Assembly (NCBI GenBank): GCA_963788285.1
Contig: CAWBGB010000012.1
Coordinates: 1 to 64,000 of the forward strand
DNA from: Alicyclobacillus_A sp963788285
GTDB taxonomy: Bacteria; Bacillota; Bacilli; Alicyclobacillales; Alicyclobacillaceae
Length of the DNA stretch: 64,000 nucleotides
Reading direction: 5' to 3'
This document shows positions 7,700 through 15,789 of this stretch, one piece after another. The translations under genes were made by a program, and so were the position numbers. Under the pieces are notes generated by a model. The model had not been told where the DNA came from. It was given only the letters and a program-made list of their open reading frames with translations, and searched no databases. The first letter of the stretch is position 1. The number at the start of each line of letters is the position of its first letter.

Positions 7700-8011
7700 T
7701 TAGGCTTCAATCGCTTCAATCTTCAGCTTGGTGTACGGTTGGCGATGTCCCTGTTTCTTGTGGTAGTTCTTCTTCGCCTTGTACTTAAACACGACAATCT
7801 TCTTACCCTTGCCGTGCTCCTCTACTTTGGCCACCACTTTCGCACCGTCCACGGTCGGTGTACCGACACTAACACCCTTGTCCGTGCTGACCAAGAACAC
7901 CTTGTCCAACGTGATGGACGAGCCAACTTCTGCGTCCAACTTCTCCACGTAGATGGTGTCTCCTTGCGATACTTTGAACTGTTTTCCACCTGTTTCAACA
8001 ATAGCGTACAT
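7700..8011 (-). CDS. rplU: 50S ribosomal protein L21
   Basis: L21, 103 residues, begins MYAIVETGGKQFKV and contains the conserved KGKKIVVFKYKAKKNYHKKQGHRQPYT-type RNA-binding end, given here only in part. The open frame extends 35 codons further upstream, but that extension lies in the leader RNA. AAGGAG eight bases before 8011 fixes the start. It is the first gene of the rplU-prp-rpmA operon, driven by the promoter at 8140-8168. Confidence 0.97.
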   Translation of the reverse strand: MYAIVETGGKQFKVSQGDTIYVEKLDAEVGSSITLDKVFLVSTDKGVSVGTPTVDGAKVVAKVEEHGKGKKIVVFKYKAKKNYHKKQGHRQPYTKLKIEAIEA

Positions 8012-8133
8012 CGTTTTCGCTCCTTCACTTAGACTCGCTGCCGAGGTACCCACTGTGGGTTTGTGAACAACCTCGTACCATGCGGTTGAAGTGAGTCCAC
8101 GGAAAAGGGGTTGCACCTACCCGCAGACATACC
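8012..8133 (-). promoter_or_regulatory. 5' leader of rplU, probable L21 autoregulatory leader
   Basis: About 120 nt of transcribed leader lie between the promoter and rplU. It contains pairing-capable segments, such as CCCAC-AGTGGG close to the gene and a GGGTAGGTGCAACCCC element near the 5' end. Firmicutes commonly carry an L21 leader RNA at this position. I place it by position and structure potential, not by a consensus match. Confidence 0.45.
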
Positions 8134-8139
8134 TAAAAT

Positions 8140-8168
8140 ATATTACCACGTTTCGGTTTGGTTGACAA
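8140..8168 (-). promoter_or_regulatory. SigmaA-type promoter of rplU-prp-rpmA
   Basis: On the minus strand TTGTCA and TAATAT are separated by exactly 17 nt, about 130 nt before the rplU start. The -35 differs from consensus at one position and the -10 at two. Confidence 0.7.
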
Positions 8169-8232
8169 TATCTCTACTGAACACGCCCTTACCCACCACT
8201 AAAGTCGAGGACCTGCAGGCGCAATTGTACTG

Positions 8233-9156
8233 TCAATCCCCGCCCGGATGAACCCACGCCTCCATTTTCGTGAGAAACTGGCCATCAAATACCGCTTCCA
8301 TCAGGTCCTCCTCTTCCACAACCGAACAGATGGCACCTTCGTCATCTCGAATGTACACCATGTGGTACCTGTCCGGCGCAAACTGTCGCACTACGTCCTT
8401 GACGGTGGCGTCCATCGGCACGGCCAGCGCGCGTACCACTTCTGCATCCGAACGTTTGCGTTGTCGCTTGGCATCCAAAAACCGGACCGTATCCATGGTC
8501 ACATCTCGCCGCCCAGTCCAAGCCGAAACAAACAGGAACACTCCTAGAATCACCATGCCTGCGTGCGGATAACCGCCCCACAGCGACAGTCCACCGGCGC
8601 ACAGTAACACAACCGATATCCACAGAGCCACGTTGTAGGCCTCCCGCGTCGCGTCTTCGTACCCCAGCGTGCGCGATCTCGCTGCCCGCATCACTCTCCC
8701 CCCGTCCAGCGGAAGCCCGGGCAAGAGGTTGAAGACGACAATCCAGAGATTAAGCTCCACGACGGTGTGATAGCATTCGACGGACCACAACCCCACTGCA
8801 TGCATCGCCCACGCAAGTACGGCGAGTACCAGATTGACCAGCGGGCCTGCAATGGCAATCAGCGCCTCGTGTACCGGTGTGAAACCGAGCGTGCCGTAGG
8901 CCAGCTTAGCGACGCCTCCAAAGGGTAGCAAAGACACCTCTTTGACTTCATATCTGAGGTGGTTGGCCATCGCAGCATGACCGAGTTCGTGCAACATGAC
9001 AAGCAGGAAGAGAACCACAACTTCCCGCCACATGCCGACCGCAACAGACACTATCAGCAGCAGGAGAAATAACGGGTGCACCTTTATGCGGCCCAGCACC
9101 CGAATATCACGAACTATAGAGGGTGAATGTAGAAGTCGCCGTGCGACTTTGTTCAT
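8233..9156 (-). CDS. spoIVFB: SpoIVFB intramembrane metalloprotease (site-2 protease)
   Basis: SpoIVFB cleaves pro-SigmaK in the mother cell and so starts late sporulation transcription. The 307-residue protein has the zinc motif HELGHA (about residues 59-64) in a membrane helix and the third ligand in NLLPGLPLDGGR (about 144-155). There are about five or six hydrophobic segments in residues 22-215, then a C-terminal CBS-like domain (VKDVVRQFAPDRYHMVYIRD) that in this family senses nucleotide and controls pro-SigmaK binding. Its ATG overlaps the stop of spoIVFA (ATGA), so the two are translationally coupled. Confidence 0.95.
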   Translation of the reverse strand: MNKVARRLLHSPSIVRDIRVLGRIKVHPLFLLLLIVSVAVGMWREVVVLFLLVMLHELGHAAMANHLRYEVKEVSLLPFGGVAKLAYGTLGFTPVHEALIAIAGPLVNLVLAVLAWAMHAVGLWSVECYHTVVELNLWIVVFNLLPGLPLDGGRVMRAARSRTLGYEDATREAYNVALWISVVLLCAGGLSLWGGYPHAGMVILGVFLFVSAWTGRRDVTMDTVRFLDAKRQRKRSDAEVVRALAVPMDATVKDVVRQFAPDRYHMVYIRDDEGAICSVVEEEDLMEAVFDGQFLTKMEAWVHPGGD

Positions 9157-10145
9157 ACGCTATCGTCCGAGAACACGATGAAATCGTGCGGATTCACGGA
9201 ATGCCCGTCCTTTTGCAGCGCGAATTGAAGAACGGGCGCACTCTCTTTGGGCAAGTGGCCGATGGCCTCGCCAGAGGAGACAGCCTGCCCCTTGTTGACC
9301 AAGACGTCCCCGAGCCCCACATAGGTGGTCGTGCCCATCTTGCCGAGATCAATCACCACCATATTGCCGCCGGTCACCTTCGCGACCTGGATCACCGTTC
9401 CGGATCCGGCAGCCAACACGGTTTCATCGGATCTGCCCTGGATGTACATCTCCGGATGGGTGGCTGAGTAGTCCTCAATGACTTTCCCAGAAAGCGGATC
9501 ATGCAGTTTGATGGATCCCGCATCGCTTTGAAACACCGGTAAAGCAATGTGGTGATTGTCCAGGAACTGCTGGACTGCGGGAAGGGCTACATTGCTGTAA
9601 TCTACTGAAAACGCGGACGCGTACCATCCCTCAATCTTGGTCGAGAGTTCACCCTTCGTGTTGTGCGCATAGATGCCTGCGGCGACAAGCACGACGGCCG
9701 CCACCGTCTGCAACAGCCAGGTTCCTTCGGGATGGGGTGCGGAGGGCTTGGAGCCCGCACCAGAACTGGTCTGCCAACGCTTGTTGTCCCGATTCGGCAC
9801 AAACCGCTTGGACTGGGTCGCTCCAAACATCTTGCGCCAGTTTGCGCCGTCCACCTGTTTCAAGGTACCGTCGTCATCCGAAAATCCGTACGGAGAGGAT
9901 TGATCTGTCAGCCAGCGTGGCGGCGAAGAACGCCGTTCCGTCTCGGGGGTGGCGGCGATAGACGACTCTACGCCGATTTGGGACGGATCTTTATCGCCGT
10001 CTGTTTGGAGGGACAACCACGGATTGCTATCGAGTTCGTCTTGCTGGTCATCTTCTGCTTCATGCTCACGCTGCCTGCCAAATACGCTTTGCTGCAATCG
10101 TCTGTGGACCGTCGCCCATGACCATTTTTCATCTCGCAACGCCAT
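9153..10145 (-). CDS. spoIVFA: SpoIVFA, regulator of SpoIVFB, with M23-like domain
   Basis: In B. subtilis SpoIVFA anchors SpoIVFB and holds it inactive until the forespore signal arrives. This 330-residue version has a hydrophilic cytosolic region of about 150 residues, one membrane segment (LLQTVAAVVLVAAGIYA) and an outer M23/LytM-like domain (GSGTVIQVAKVTGGNMVVIDL, then YVGLGDVLVNKGQAVSSG). The metal ligands are not all present, so the domain is probably non-catalytic. It is longer than the B. subtilis protein in the cytosolic part. The ATG at 10145 was chosen over an upstream alternative because GGAGGAGGG precedes it. A SigmaE-type promoter lies just upstream. Confidence 0.9.
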   Translation of the reverse strand: MALRDEKWSWATVHRRLQQSVFGRQREHEAEDDQQDELDSNPWLSLQTDGDKDPSQIGVESSIAATPETERRSSPPRWLTDQSSPYGFSDDDGTLKQVDGANWRKMFGATQSKRFVPNRDNKRWQTSSGAGSKPSAPHPEGTWLLQTVAAVVLVAAGIYAHNTKGELSTKIEGWYASAFSVDYSNVALPAVQQFLDNHHIALPVFQSDAGSIKLHDPLSGKVIEDYSATHPEMYIQGRSDETVLAAGSGTVIQVAKVTGGNMVVIDLGKMGTTTYVGLGDVLVNKGQAVSSGEAIGHLPKESAPVLQFALQKDGHSVNPHDFIVFSDDSV

Positions 10146-10179
10146 TGACAGCGCCCTCCTCCACAACTCGTTCAGTTCA

Positions 10180-10208
10180 TACGTATGCAGAGGCCGGACA
10201 AGTATGAC
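10180..10208 (-). promoter_or_regulatory. SigmaE-type promoter of spoIVFA-spoIVFB
   Basis: On the minus strand GTCATAC and CATACGTA are separated by 14 nt, 35 nt before the spoIVFA start. Both elements and the spacing fit the SigmaE consensus, and spoIVF is SigmaE-dependent in B. subtilis. Confidence 0.65.
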
Positions 10209-10209
10209 A

Positions 10210-10254
10210 AAGGCCGAATACGAATCCTGCACCGACAGGAACGCATTCGGCCCT
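10210..10254 (-). terminator. Terminator between minD and spoIVFA
   Basis: A long stem pairs GGGCCGAAT with ATTCGGCC and GTTCCTG with CAGGATTC, followed by TTTG. It directly abuts the SigmaE-type -35 element, separating vegetative minCD transcription from sporulation-specific spoIVF transcription. Confidence 0.75.
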
Positions 10255-10350
10255 TTCAAAACCACGTGTTAGACATTGCCCGAAAAGCGGGCAGAACTCC
10301 GCTTCGTCAGAACTACTATCTTCACTGAACTCTTGTTCAGGCGCAGGCAC

Positions 10351-11148
10351 TTAGGCCTTTCCGCGAAGCAAGCGCTTGACGCGCGCCCAGAGCCCCGGTC
10401 GTTCGTCCAGGACCATCAACGGAACGGAATCGCCAAGAATTCGACGTGCAATGTTCCGGTATGCAATCGCCGCTTTCGAATCCGGCCGCATCACCGTTGG
10501 CTCGCCTTTAATGTTCTGCTTGATGACCGCTTCATCGTCAGGGACCACGCCCAACAGGTTAATGGCCAGTACCTGAACAATTTCGTCAATGTCGAGCATA
10601 TCTCCACTTTTTACCATCTTCGGTCGAAGGCGGTTGATAATGAGTTGCGGTGAACGCAGGTTTTCCGTTTCCAGCAAACCAATGACCCGATCCGCGTCTC
10701 TCACCGCCGCGATTTCCGGCGTGGTTACCACAATCGCCTGATCTGCGCCAGCCACCGCCACTCGAAAACCGTGCTCAATGCCTGCCGGACAATCGATGAT
10801 GACATAGTCGTACGACTGTTTCAATTCCGTGACAATCTGCCGCACGCGGTCCGGTTGTAAGGCAGTCTTGTCTTTCGTTTGCGAGGCCGGTAGAACAGAT
10901 AGGCTTTCAACCCGCTTGTCTTTGATCAACGCCTGCTCTAGCCGACACTCTCCCATTGCAACGTCGACAATATCGTATATAATACGGTTTTCAAGCCCCA
11001 TCACCACGTCGAGGTTCCGCAACCCGATGTCCGCGTCAATGAGGCAAACGCTTTTGCCTAGTAACGCAAGCGCGGTGCCTACGTTCGCTGTGGAGGTGGT
11101 CTTGCCAACTCCGCCCTTGCCGGAAGTCACCACGATGGCGGTTCCCAT
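10351..11148 (-). CDS. minD: Septum site-determining ATPase MinD
   Basis: MinD, 265 residues, is the membrane-associated ATPase that, with MinC, blocks division at the poles. The deviant Walker A motif KGGVGKTT (residues 11-18) is followed by DADIGLRNLDVVMG. IDCPAGIE is the Walker B region. The C-terminal LLRGKA tail is rich in basic and hydrophobic residues, as expected of the amphipathic membrane-targeting helix. It lies 24 nt after minC behind an AAGGGGGGAG ribosome site. The call is secure. Confidence 0.98.
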   Translation of the reverse strand: MGTAIVVTSGKGGVGKTTSTANVGTALALLGKSVCLIDADIGLRNLDVVMGLENRIIYDIVDVAMGECRLEQALIKDKRVESLSVLPASQTKDKTALQPDRVRQIVTELKQSYDYVIIDCPAGIEHGFRVAVAGADQAIVVTTPEIAAVRDADRVIGLLETENLRSPQLIINRLRPKMVKSGDMLDIDEIVQVLAINLLGVVPDDEAVIKQNIKGEPTVMRPDSKAAIAYRNIARRILGDSVPLMVLDERPGLWARVKRLLRGKA

Positions 11149-11172
11149 TGAAACTCCCCCCTTGAGACGAGC

Positions 11173-11886
11173 CTATCCGCGCTTTCGTTTCGCGTTTTTC
11201 TCTCCACGGATAGCAAACAGATAGTTCATTTTATCGACGGCCATACCGTCATCGCGCAGATACGCAAACTCCATGAAGGTATTCATCACTTGCCCGTCCA
11301 CCTTGGGTACCCGCGTCACAGTCCCTGCAATGCGTAGTTGCAAGGGCGCGAACTCGGCTGCAGCGATGATGGCTGATGTATCTCCCCTGGCTCCGGCGTG
11401 AGCGATGCCACACAGCCGCCCGAACACATAGATATCCCCAGTGGCAATGATTTCTCCTCCCGGATTGACATCGCCAATGACCACGACGTCGCCATCGTAA
11501 TAAATTTGCTGGCCCGCGCGGATGGTCCCCTTGTGGATGTTCTGCCGTTCCGAGCGGTGGCGATTGGCAAACAACGCCTGCCGGGCCACTGTGTTCGAGC
11601 TCCATTCTCGCATACAAAAGTTGTCCTTTTGCAAGAACAACTGCAGTAATTCCATATTCTCTTGAGTCGTCAGCTCGCGGTTCCCGTAGTCTACGGAAAC
11701 CTTTACGTCTGGCCCCGACAGGAGTTGTGACGGGTTTTCAAAAAGCAACTCCCGCAAATAGGCTATCAGCACCTCGTGCTCACACTCTTCATCCAAGAGA
11801 AACAGGAGTCCGTCGTTGACGCCTTTTACCGACACCGGCGGCCTTCGTTCGGGCTTCCCAGATGTATTCGCATAGACGGACAACAA
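11173..11886 (-). CDS. minC: Septum formation inhibitor MinC
   Basis: MinC, 237 residues, antagonises FtsZ polymers. The N-terminal domain is variable. The C-terminal beta-helix (about residues 128-225) shows the family pattern IRAGQQIYYDGDVVVIGDVNPGG followed by GDIYVFGRLCGIAHAGA (listed in two parts of the same block). The start is TTG behind GGAGGGAACC. It is the first gene of a two-gene minCD unit, because a terminator separates it from mreD. The order is the same as in B. subtilis. Confidence 0.95.
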   Translation of the reverse strand: MLSVYANTSGKPERRPPVSVKGVNDGLLFLLDEECEHEVLIAYLRELLFENPSQLLSGPDVKVSVDYGNRELTTQENMELLQLFLQKDNFCMREWSSNTVARQALFANRHRSERQNIHKGTIRAGQQIYYDGDVVVIGDVNPGGEIIATGDIYVFGRLCGIAHAGARGDTSAIIAAAEFAPLQLRIAGTVTRVPKVDGQVMNTFMEFAYLRDDGMAVDKMNYLFAIRGEKNAKRKRG

Positions 11887-11965
11887 GGTTCCCTCCTGAA
11901 TTCAACACCAATAACCCGGCAATCACTATTCGCTATTCGTCGGCACATTTCCTGCCCCAAAGTGA

Positions 11966-11990
11966 AAGAACCCTCGATACCGAGGGTTTG
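11966..11990 (-). terminator. Terminator after mreD
   Basis: AACCCTCG-GTAT-CGAGGGTT forms a perfect 8-bp stem followed by CTTTC on the minus strand, 16 nt after the mreD stop. minC therefore probably has its own promoter. Confidence 0.75.
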
Positions 11991-12004
11991 GATTTGGCGC
12001 GATG

Positions 12005-12523
12005 TTAGACTGGATCCGATTCAGAGTGACTGTACCGGTTTCGCGCTTTGTCCATCAGCCACCGCAAGAGCAGCGGATATAACAGCAACAGCGCGATACC
12101 GTTCGTCACCATCTGTTCCAAGGTGAAGGACAACGCGGCATGCCAAGAGTACGCGGTGATTTCAAACAGCCGCGTCATGCCATATGTAATCCAATCCTGT
12201 GCAAACGTACAGACCACGGTGACCAGCAGCGTCAATGCCACGTTTTTGTGCAGGAATTGGGCAAATGCAGCGGCCGCAAAGTATCCAATGACACCGTACG
12301 TAAACGCATTGAGCCCCAGGAACGATCCATAATCAATGTCCTGGATAAACCCAATCACTACGCCCAGAATCAGCGCCACCTTCGCGCCCCGTGTCAACGC
12401 CACCATGACAAGTACAACCACGACCAGATTGGGTTGAACGACGTTGATGGGAGGAATCTGAAAAAACGTGGACTGGATGGTCAGCCCTAGCCACATCAGC
12501 AAAAACGAAATGGCATTTTTCAT
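12005..12523 (-). CDS. mreD: Rod shape-determining membrane protein MreD
   Basis: MreD, 172 residues, is almost entirely hydrophobic, with about five membrane segments between residues 4 and 160, and helps place the elongation machinery. Typical features are the early Trp-rich helix, the GFIQDIDYGSFLGLNAFTYG loop (residues about 60-79) and the hydrophobic C-terminal half. The start overlaps the mreC stop by 4 nt, so it is translationally coupled within mreBCD. Family sequence conservation is low, but position and topology make the call firm. Confidence 0.93.
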   Translation of the reverse strand: MKNAISFLLMWLGLTIQSTFFQIPPINVVQPNLVVVVLVMVALTRGAKVALILGVVIGFIQDIDYGSFLGLNAFTYGVIGYFAAAAFAQFLHKNVALTLLVTVVCTFAQDWITYGMTRLFEITAYSWHAALSFTLEQMVTNGIALLLLYPLLLRWLMDKARNRYSHSESDPV

Positions 12524-13380
12524 GAACCTACACCCGATTTTTGTACAACGAAGACTTCCTGCAAATACTCGAGGTCAGCCGCCGGTTGAATCACTGCGGT
12601 TTGGGTCAATCCTTGCAGACCTGGCTCTACCTTTTCCACCGTACCGATGACAATCCCCGGTGGGAAGATGTCGCTCAGTCCGGAGGTGACCACCGTTTGC
12701 CCAACTTTCACCTGTGCCACAGGCGACAGGAAAGACATCTCCAGTTTTCCGTTTTCCGTGCTGGAGCCCGTGACCATACCAAACGGAGGTTGGCTCGTTC
12801 CGTTCTGGACGCGCGCCGAAACGCCGTCACCCAAGCTGGTGTCGGTGATGAGAACTACTTTTGCACTGAACGCGGCCGCTTCCGATACACGTCCAACAAG
12901 ACTGCCATCTGCAGCAATGACCGCCATATCGGCATGCACACCGTCTTTGGTACCTGCATCGATGGTTAACTCGTTGCTCCACTCCGATGGATTACGAGCA
13001 ATGACGTGTGCGGGAACGAGCTGCATCGACGAATGACTTTGCTTAAAACCGAGCATTTGACTGTACCGTTCATTCTGCGCCAGAGCGTCTGCCAATTGTG
13101 CCTTCAGAGCACTGTAATCTTGCATTTCTGCCTTCAACTGTGAATTCTCGACGTACATCTCGTGCAAACTGTGGATCCCGTCCAGAAACGCTGTCAACTG
13201 GCTGACAGGGCGATAGATCCACCCGTCGACCGTGTTTTGCACATCCATCACAATCTGTTCGGGCCACGTCGCTTGCTGCTCGCGACCCCGCAACGTCAGC
13301 CCGGCGATCACAATCAGCAAGATGAAACTTGCCAGCAGTATGAACAAGCGCCGATTCGTAATCATTCGGGACACCCGCAT
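12520..13380 (-). CDS. mreC: Rod shape-determining protein MreC
   Basis: MreC, 286 residues, has a single N-terminal membrane anchor (LFILLASFILLIVIAGLTL, residues 12-30), a coiled-coil segment (about 70-110) and two beta-barrel domains outside the cell. VIARNPSEWSNELTIDAG and GLVGRV-type motifs are present, and the protein links MreB filaments to penicillin-binding proteins. A GGGAAGTGGG sequence lies just before the ATG. It follows mreB after 103 nt and overlaps mreD. Confidence 0.96.
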   Translation of the reverse strand: MRVSRMITNRRLFILLASFILLIVIAGLTLRGREQQATWPEQIVMDVQNTVDGWIYRPVSQLTAFLDGIHSLHEMYVENSQLKAEMQDYSALKAQLADALAQNERYSQMLGFKQSHSSMQLVPAHVIARNPSEWSNELTIDAGTKDGVHADMAVIAADGSLVGRVSEAAAFSAKVVLITDTSLGDGVSARVQNGTSQPPFGMVTGSSTENGKLEMSFLSPVAQVKVGQTVVTSGLSDIFPPGIVIGTVEKVEPGLQGLTQTAVIQPAADLEYLQEVFVVQKSGVGS

Positions 13381-13483
13381 CCCACTTCCCTTTCCGGCTG
13401 GGTCTCAAAAGTGCGTATCCCCGCCCGTGAGATCTCCTTTACTCGCGCAACGTCTGCATCCCCACAGGCCCTGCGGTAGCGCC

Positions 13484-14518
13484 TTACGCGCGGTTTTGGG
13501 CCTTGCGGGCCGCCGCGTGTCGACGTCGGTATACATCGTAATTGTCAAGTGCTTTGCCTGTACCAATAGCCACACAGTCCAGCGGGTTTTCGGCGACAAT
13601 CACGGGCATGCCCGTCTCGTTGCTGAGTAGACGATCCAGGTTTCGCAGGAGCGCCCCACCGCCAGTCAGGACAATCCCTCTGTCCATAATATCGGCAGCC
13701 AATTCCGGCGGGGATTTTTCGAGCGTTACTTTGACCGCGTCGACAATGGCGCCCACAGTATCCGACAGCGCTTCGCTGATTTCAGTGGCTGTGACGGTGA
13801 ATGTCTTCGGCAATCCGGTCACCAAGTCACGCCCGCGAATGTCCATCACTTCGTTTTCTGTCGTCGGCATCGCCGTACCAATTGTCGTCTTGATTTCCTC
13901 CGCAGTACGCTCACCAATCATCAGGTTGTACGCCTTTTTAATATACTGAATGATAGCCTCGTCAATTTCGTCTCCAGCGACCCGGATGGAACGGCTCGTG
14001 ACAATGCCTCCCAAGGAAATAATGGCGACCTCAGTGGTGCCGCCGCCAATGTCCACCACCATGCTGCCGGTGGGCTCGCCCACGGGCAATCCTGCCCCAA
14101 TGGCCGCCGCCATCGGTTCCTCGATGGTCTGGGCGTGCTTCGCTCCTGCTTCGACCGCCGCGTCTTCGACGGCACGTTTTTCCACCGCTGTGATGCCAGA
14201 CGGAACGCTAATCATCACCCGCGGCTTTCCGGACCACGAGGATTTTGTCTTCATCGCCTGGCGGATGAAGTACCGCAGCATGGTCGCTGTTGTCTGGAAA
14301 TCCGCGATGACCCCATCTTTCATCGGGCGCACCGCGACAATGTTGCCTGGGGTGCGGCCTATCATCTGTTTGGCCTGTTCGCCAACCGCCTCGATAGCGC
14401 CTGTATCCGTCCGGATGGCAACCACCGAGGGTTCCCGCACCACGATTCCCTTTCCTTTAACATATACCAAGGTATTTGCTGTACCCAAGTCCACTCCCAT
14501 ATCTCTCGCGGTAAACAT
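13484..14518 (-). CDS. mreB: Actin-like cell-shape protein MreB
   Basis: MreB, 344 residues, forms curved filaments that guide lateral wall synthesis. The nucleotide-binding actin signatures are visible: DLGTANTLVYVKGKG (phosphate 1), VDIGGGTTEVAIIS (phosphate 2), and GIVLTGGGALLRNLD (adenosine). The length is typical. GAGAGGAG precedes the ATG. It heads the mreBCD unit and follows the broken radC by about 56 nt, the gene order of B. subtilis. Confidence 0.98.
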   Translation of the reverse strand: MFTARDMGVDLGTANTLVYVKGKGIVVREPSVVAIRTDTGAIEAVGEQAKQMIGRTPGNIVAVRPMKDGVIADFQTTATMLRYFIRQAMKTKSSWSGKPRVMISVPSGITAVEKRAVEDAAVEAGAKHAQTIEEPMAAAIGAGLPVGEPTGSMVVDIGGGTTEVAIISLGGIVTSRSIRVAGDEIDEAIIQYIKKAYNLMIGERTAEEIKTTIGTAMPTTENEVMDIRGRDLVTGLPKTFTVTATEISEALSDTVGAIVDAVKVTLEKSPPELAADIMDRGIVLTGGGALLRNLDRLLSNETGMPVIVAENPLDCVAIGTGKALDNYDVYRRRHAAARKAQNRA

Positions 14519-14574
14519 ACGACGTCTCCTCTCGAATCAAGTACCGATTCCCCCACCAATGCCAAGACTTATCG

Positions 14575-15302
14575 CTACAAGCAGAGACCTCGCGCTTCCA
14601 GGCTCACAAAGCGCCCATCACCGACCACGATGTGATCCAGCACATCGATGCCAAGCAACTTACCGGCTTTCATCAGGCGCCGAGTGACGGCGACATCTTC
14701 CGAGCTTGGCGTTGGGTCCCCGCTTGGATGATTATACACGCACAAAATGGCGGAGGCACTCTTTTTCACGGCGGATTTGAAGATTTCGCGCGGATGTACA
14801 ATCGACGATCGAGGCTGCCGATTGACACCGTTTCCTCTCCTGTCACGACGCAATGTTTCGTGTCTAGGTGAAGAATCACGAAGTGTTCCTTCTTCAAAAA
14901 ACGAAGGCGATCCATAACGTACTCAGCAGCGCCGTCCGCACAGCGAATCTGTACACGGTGCTCCGTCGGTTTGCGAACGAGTCTACGCCCCAACTTGATA
15001 GCCGCAGCAATTTGTAACGCCTTGGCAAGTCCGATTCCAGTGACGTCCACCAGCTCTTCCACCGTAATGTCGAACAAACCATACAATCCGTTGGCACGGG
15101 CAAGCACACGATTCGCCAGTTCCATGACAGATACGTGGCGATTTCCAGACTGCAGGATGATGGTCAGCAGTTGGTCGTCGCGCAGCGCTTGCGGCCCGCA
15201 TGTCAACAACCTCTCACGTGGAGCCTGTCTGCCTCCATTGGTCACAAGTCTGAGACTCCATGCACGCGATTCCTCCTCATCGTATAGGCGGTGCCATGCC
15301 AT
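14575..15302 (-). pseudogene. radC: RadC, broken by a frameshift and with an altered JAMM histidine
   Basis: RadC is a JAB/MPN-domain protein of uncertain DNA-metabolism role. The helix-hairpin-helix half is intact (APRERLLTCGPQALRDDQL, then VDVTGIGLAKALQIAAAI). The reading frame breaks near 14815, where GSLD should continue as SIVHPREIF but one base is missing. The second frame then runs through the JAB domain to LEARGLCL. In addition, the usual VHNHPSGD is VYNHPSGD here, so the first metal-binding histidine is a tyrosine. Together these indicate a non-functional gene rather than just a read error. The true start is unclear; ATG 15302 gives the longest sensible protein. Confidence 0.85.
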
Positions 15303-15387
15303 GGCCACGTACCTATACGATAGGGAGGAAACGTCATCGACACAAATTCCATCGAACAGGAAGTGTGCGCTTCGTGCACATCTACGA

Positions 15388-15627
15388 CTACTTCCAACGA
15401 CTCTGTACCAAATACCCCGCCACCGCGCCGACAAGCGACAGCCAATTGACGCGTAGGGTCACGTCCAGAGAATACACCAACACGCCGAGATCCGCACTTG
15501 GATGCCAGCGGACAGACGTCGAATGTCCCAGCTCAGGAAACTGATGCGCCAACAATTGACCTGCCAACGTTCCAATGACAGCACCTGCAAACACAAAACC
15601 CGCTGTGCGCCATACCGTTCCGCGCAT
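15388..15627 (-). CDS. DUF4321 small membrane protein
   Basis: A 79-residue protein with two membrane segments, about residues 7-25 (WRTAGFVFAGAVIGTLAGQ) and 55-75. The intervening loop is hydrophilic. The arrangement matches DUF4321, a Firmicute family of unknown function often found beside mreB or maf. AGGAG precedes the ATG at 15627, and the longer open frame upstream has no signal. It lies between the SPOR-like gene and radC. Confidence 0.8.
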   Translation of the reverse strand: MRGTVWRTAGFVFAGAVIGTLAGQLLAHQFPELGHSTSVRWHPSADLGVLVYSLDVTLRVNWLSLVGAVAGYLVQSRWK

Positions 15628-15789
15628 AAGGAATACTCCTTTTGAACACAAGGTATCCCAGACGGATTCGACAACAGGTTGTTGAGTCCTGCCGCAATTT
15701 GTCGACAAATGGTGAACAAAGTGGAATTGTGTCTAGCTTACCCCAAAGTTCTGGCACATTATGTGATGCCCAAGAACCTTTTGGCAACG

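Noticed and set aside
8011..8116. Longer L21 N-terminus
   Set aside because: The extra codons lie in the leader and lack a ribosome site; AAGGAG before 8011 gives the family start.
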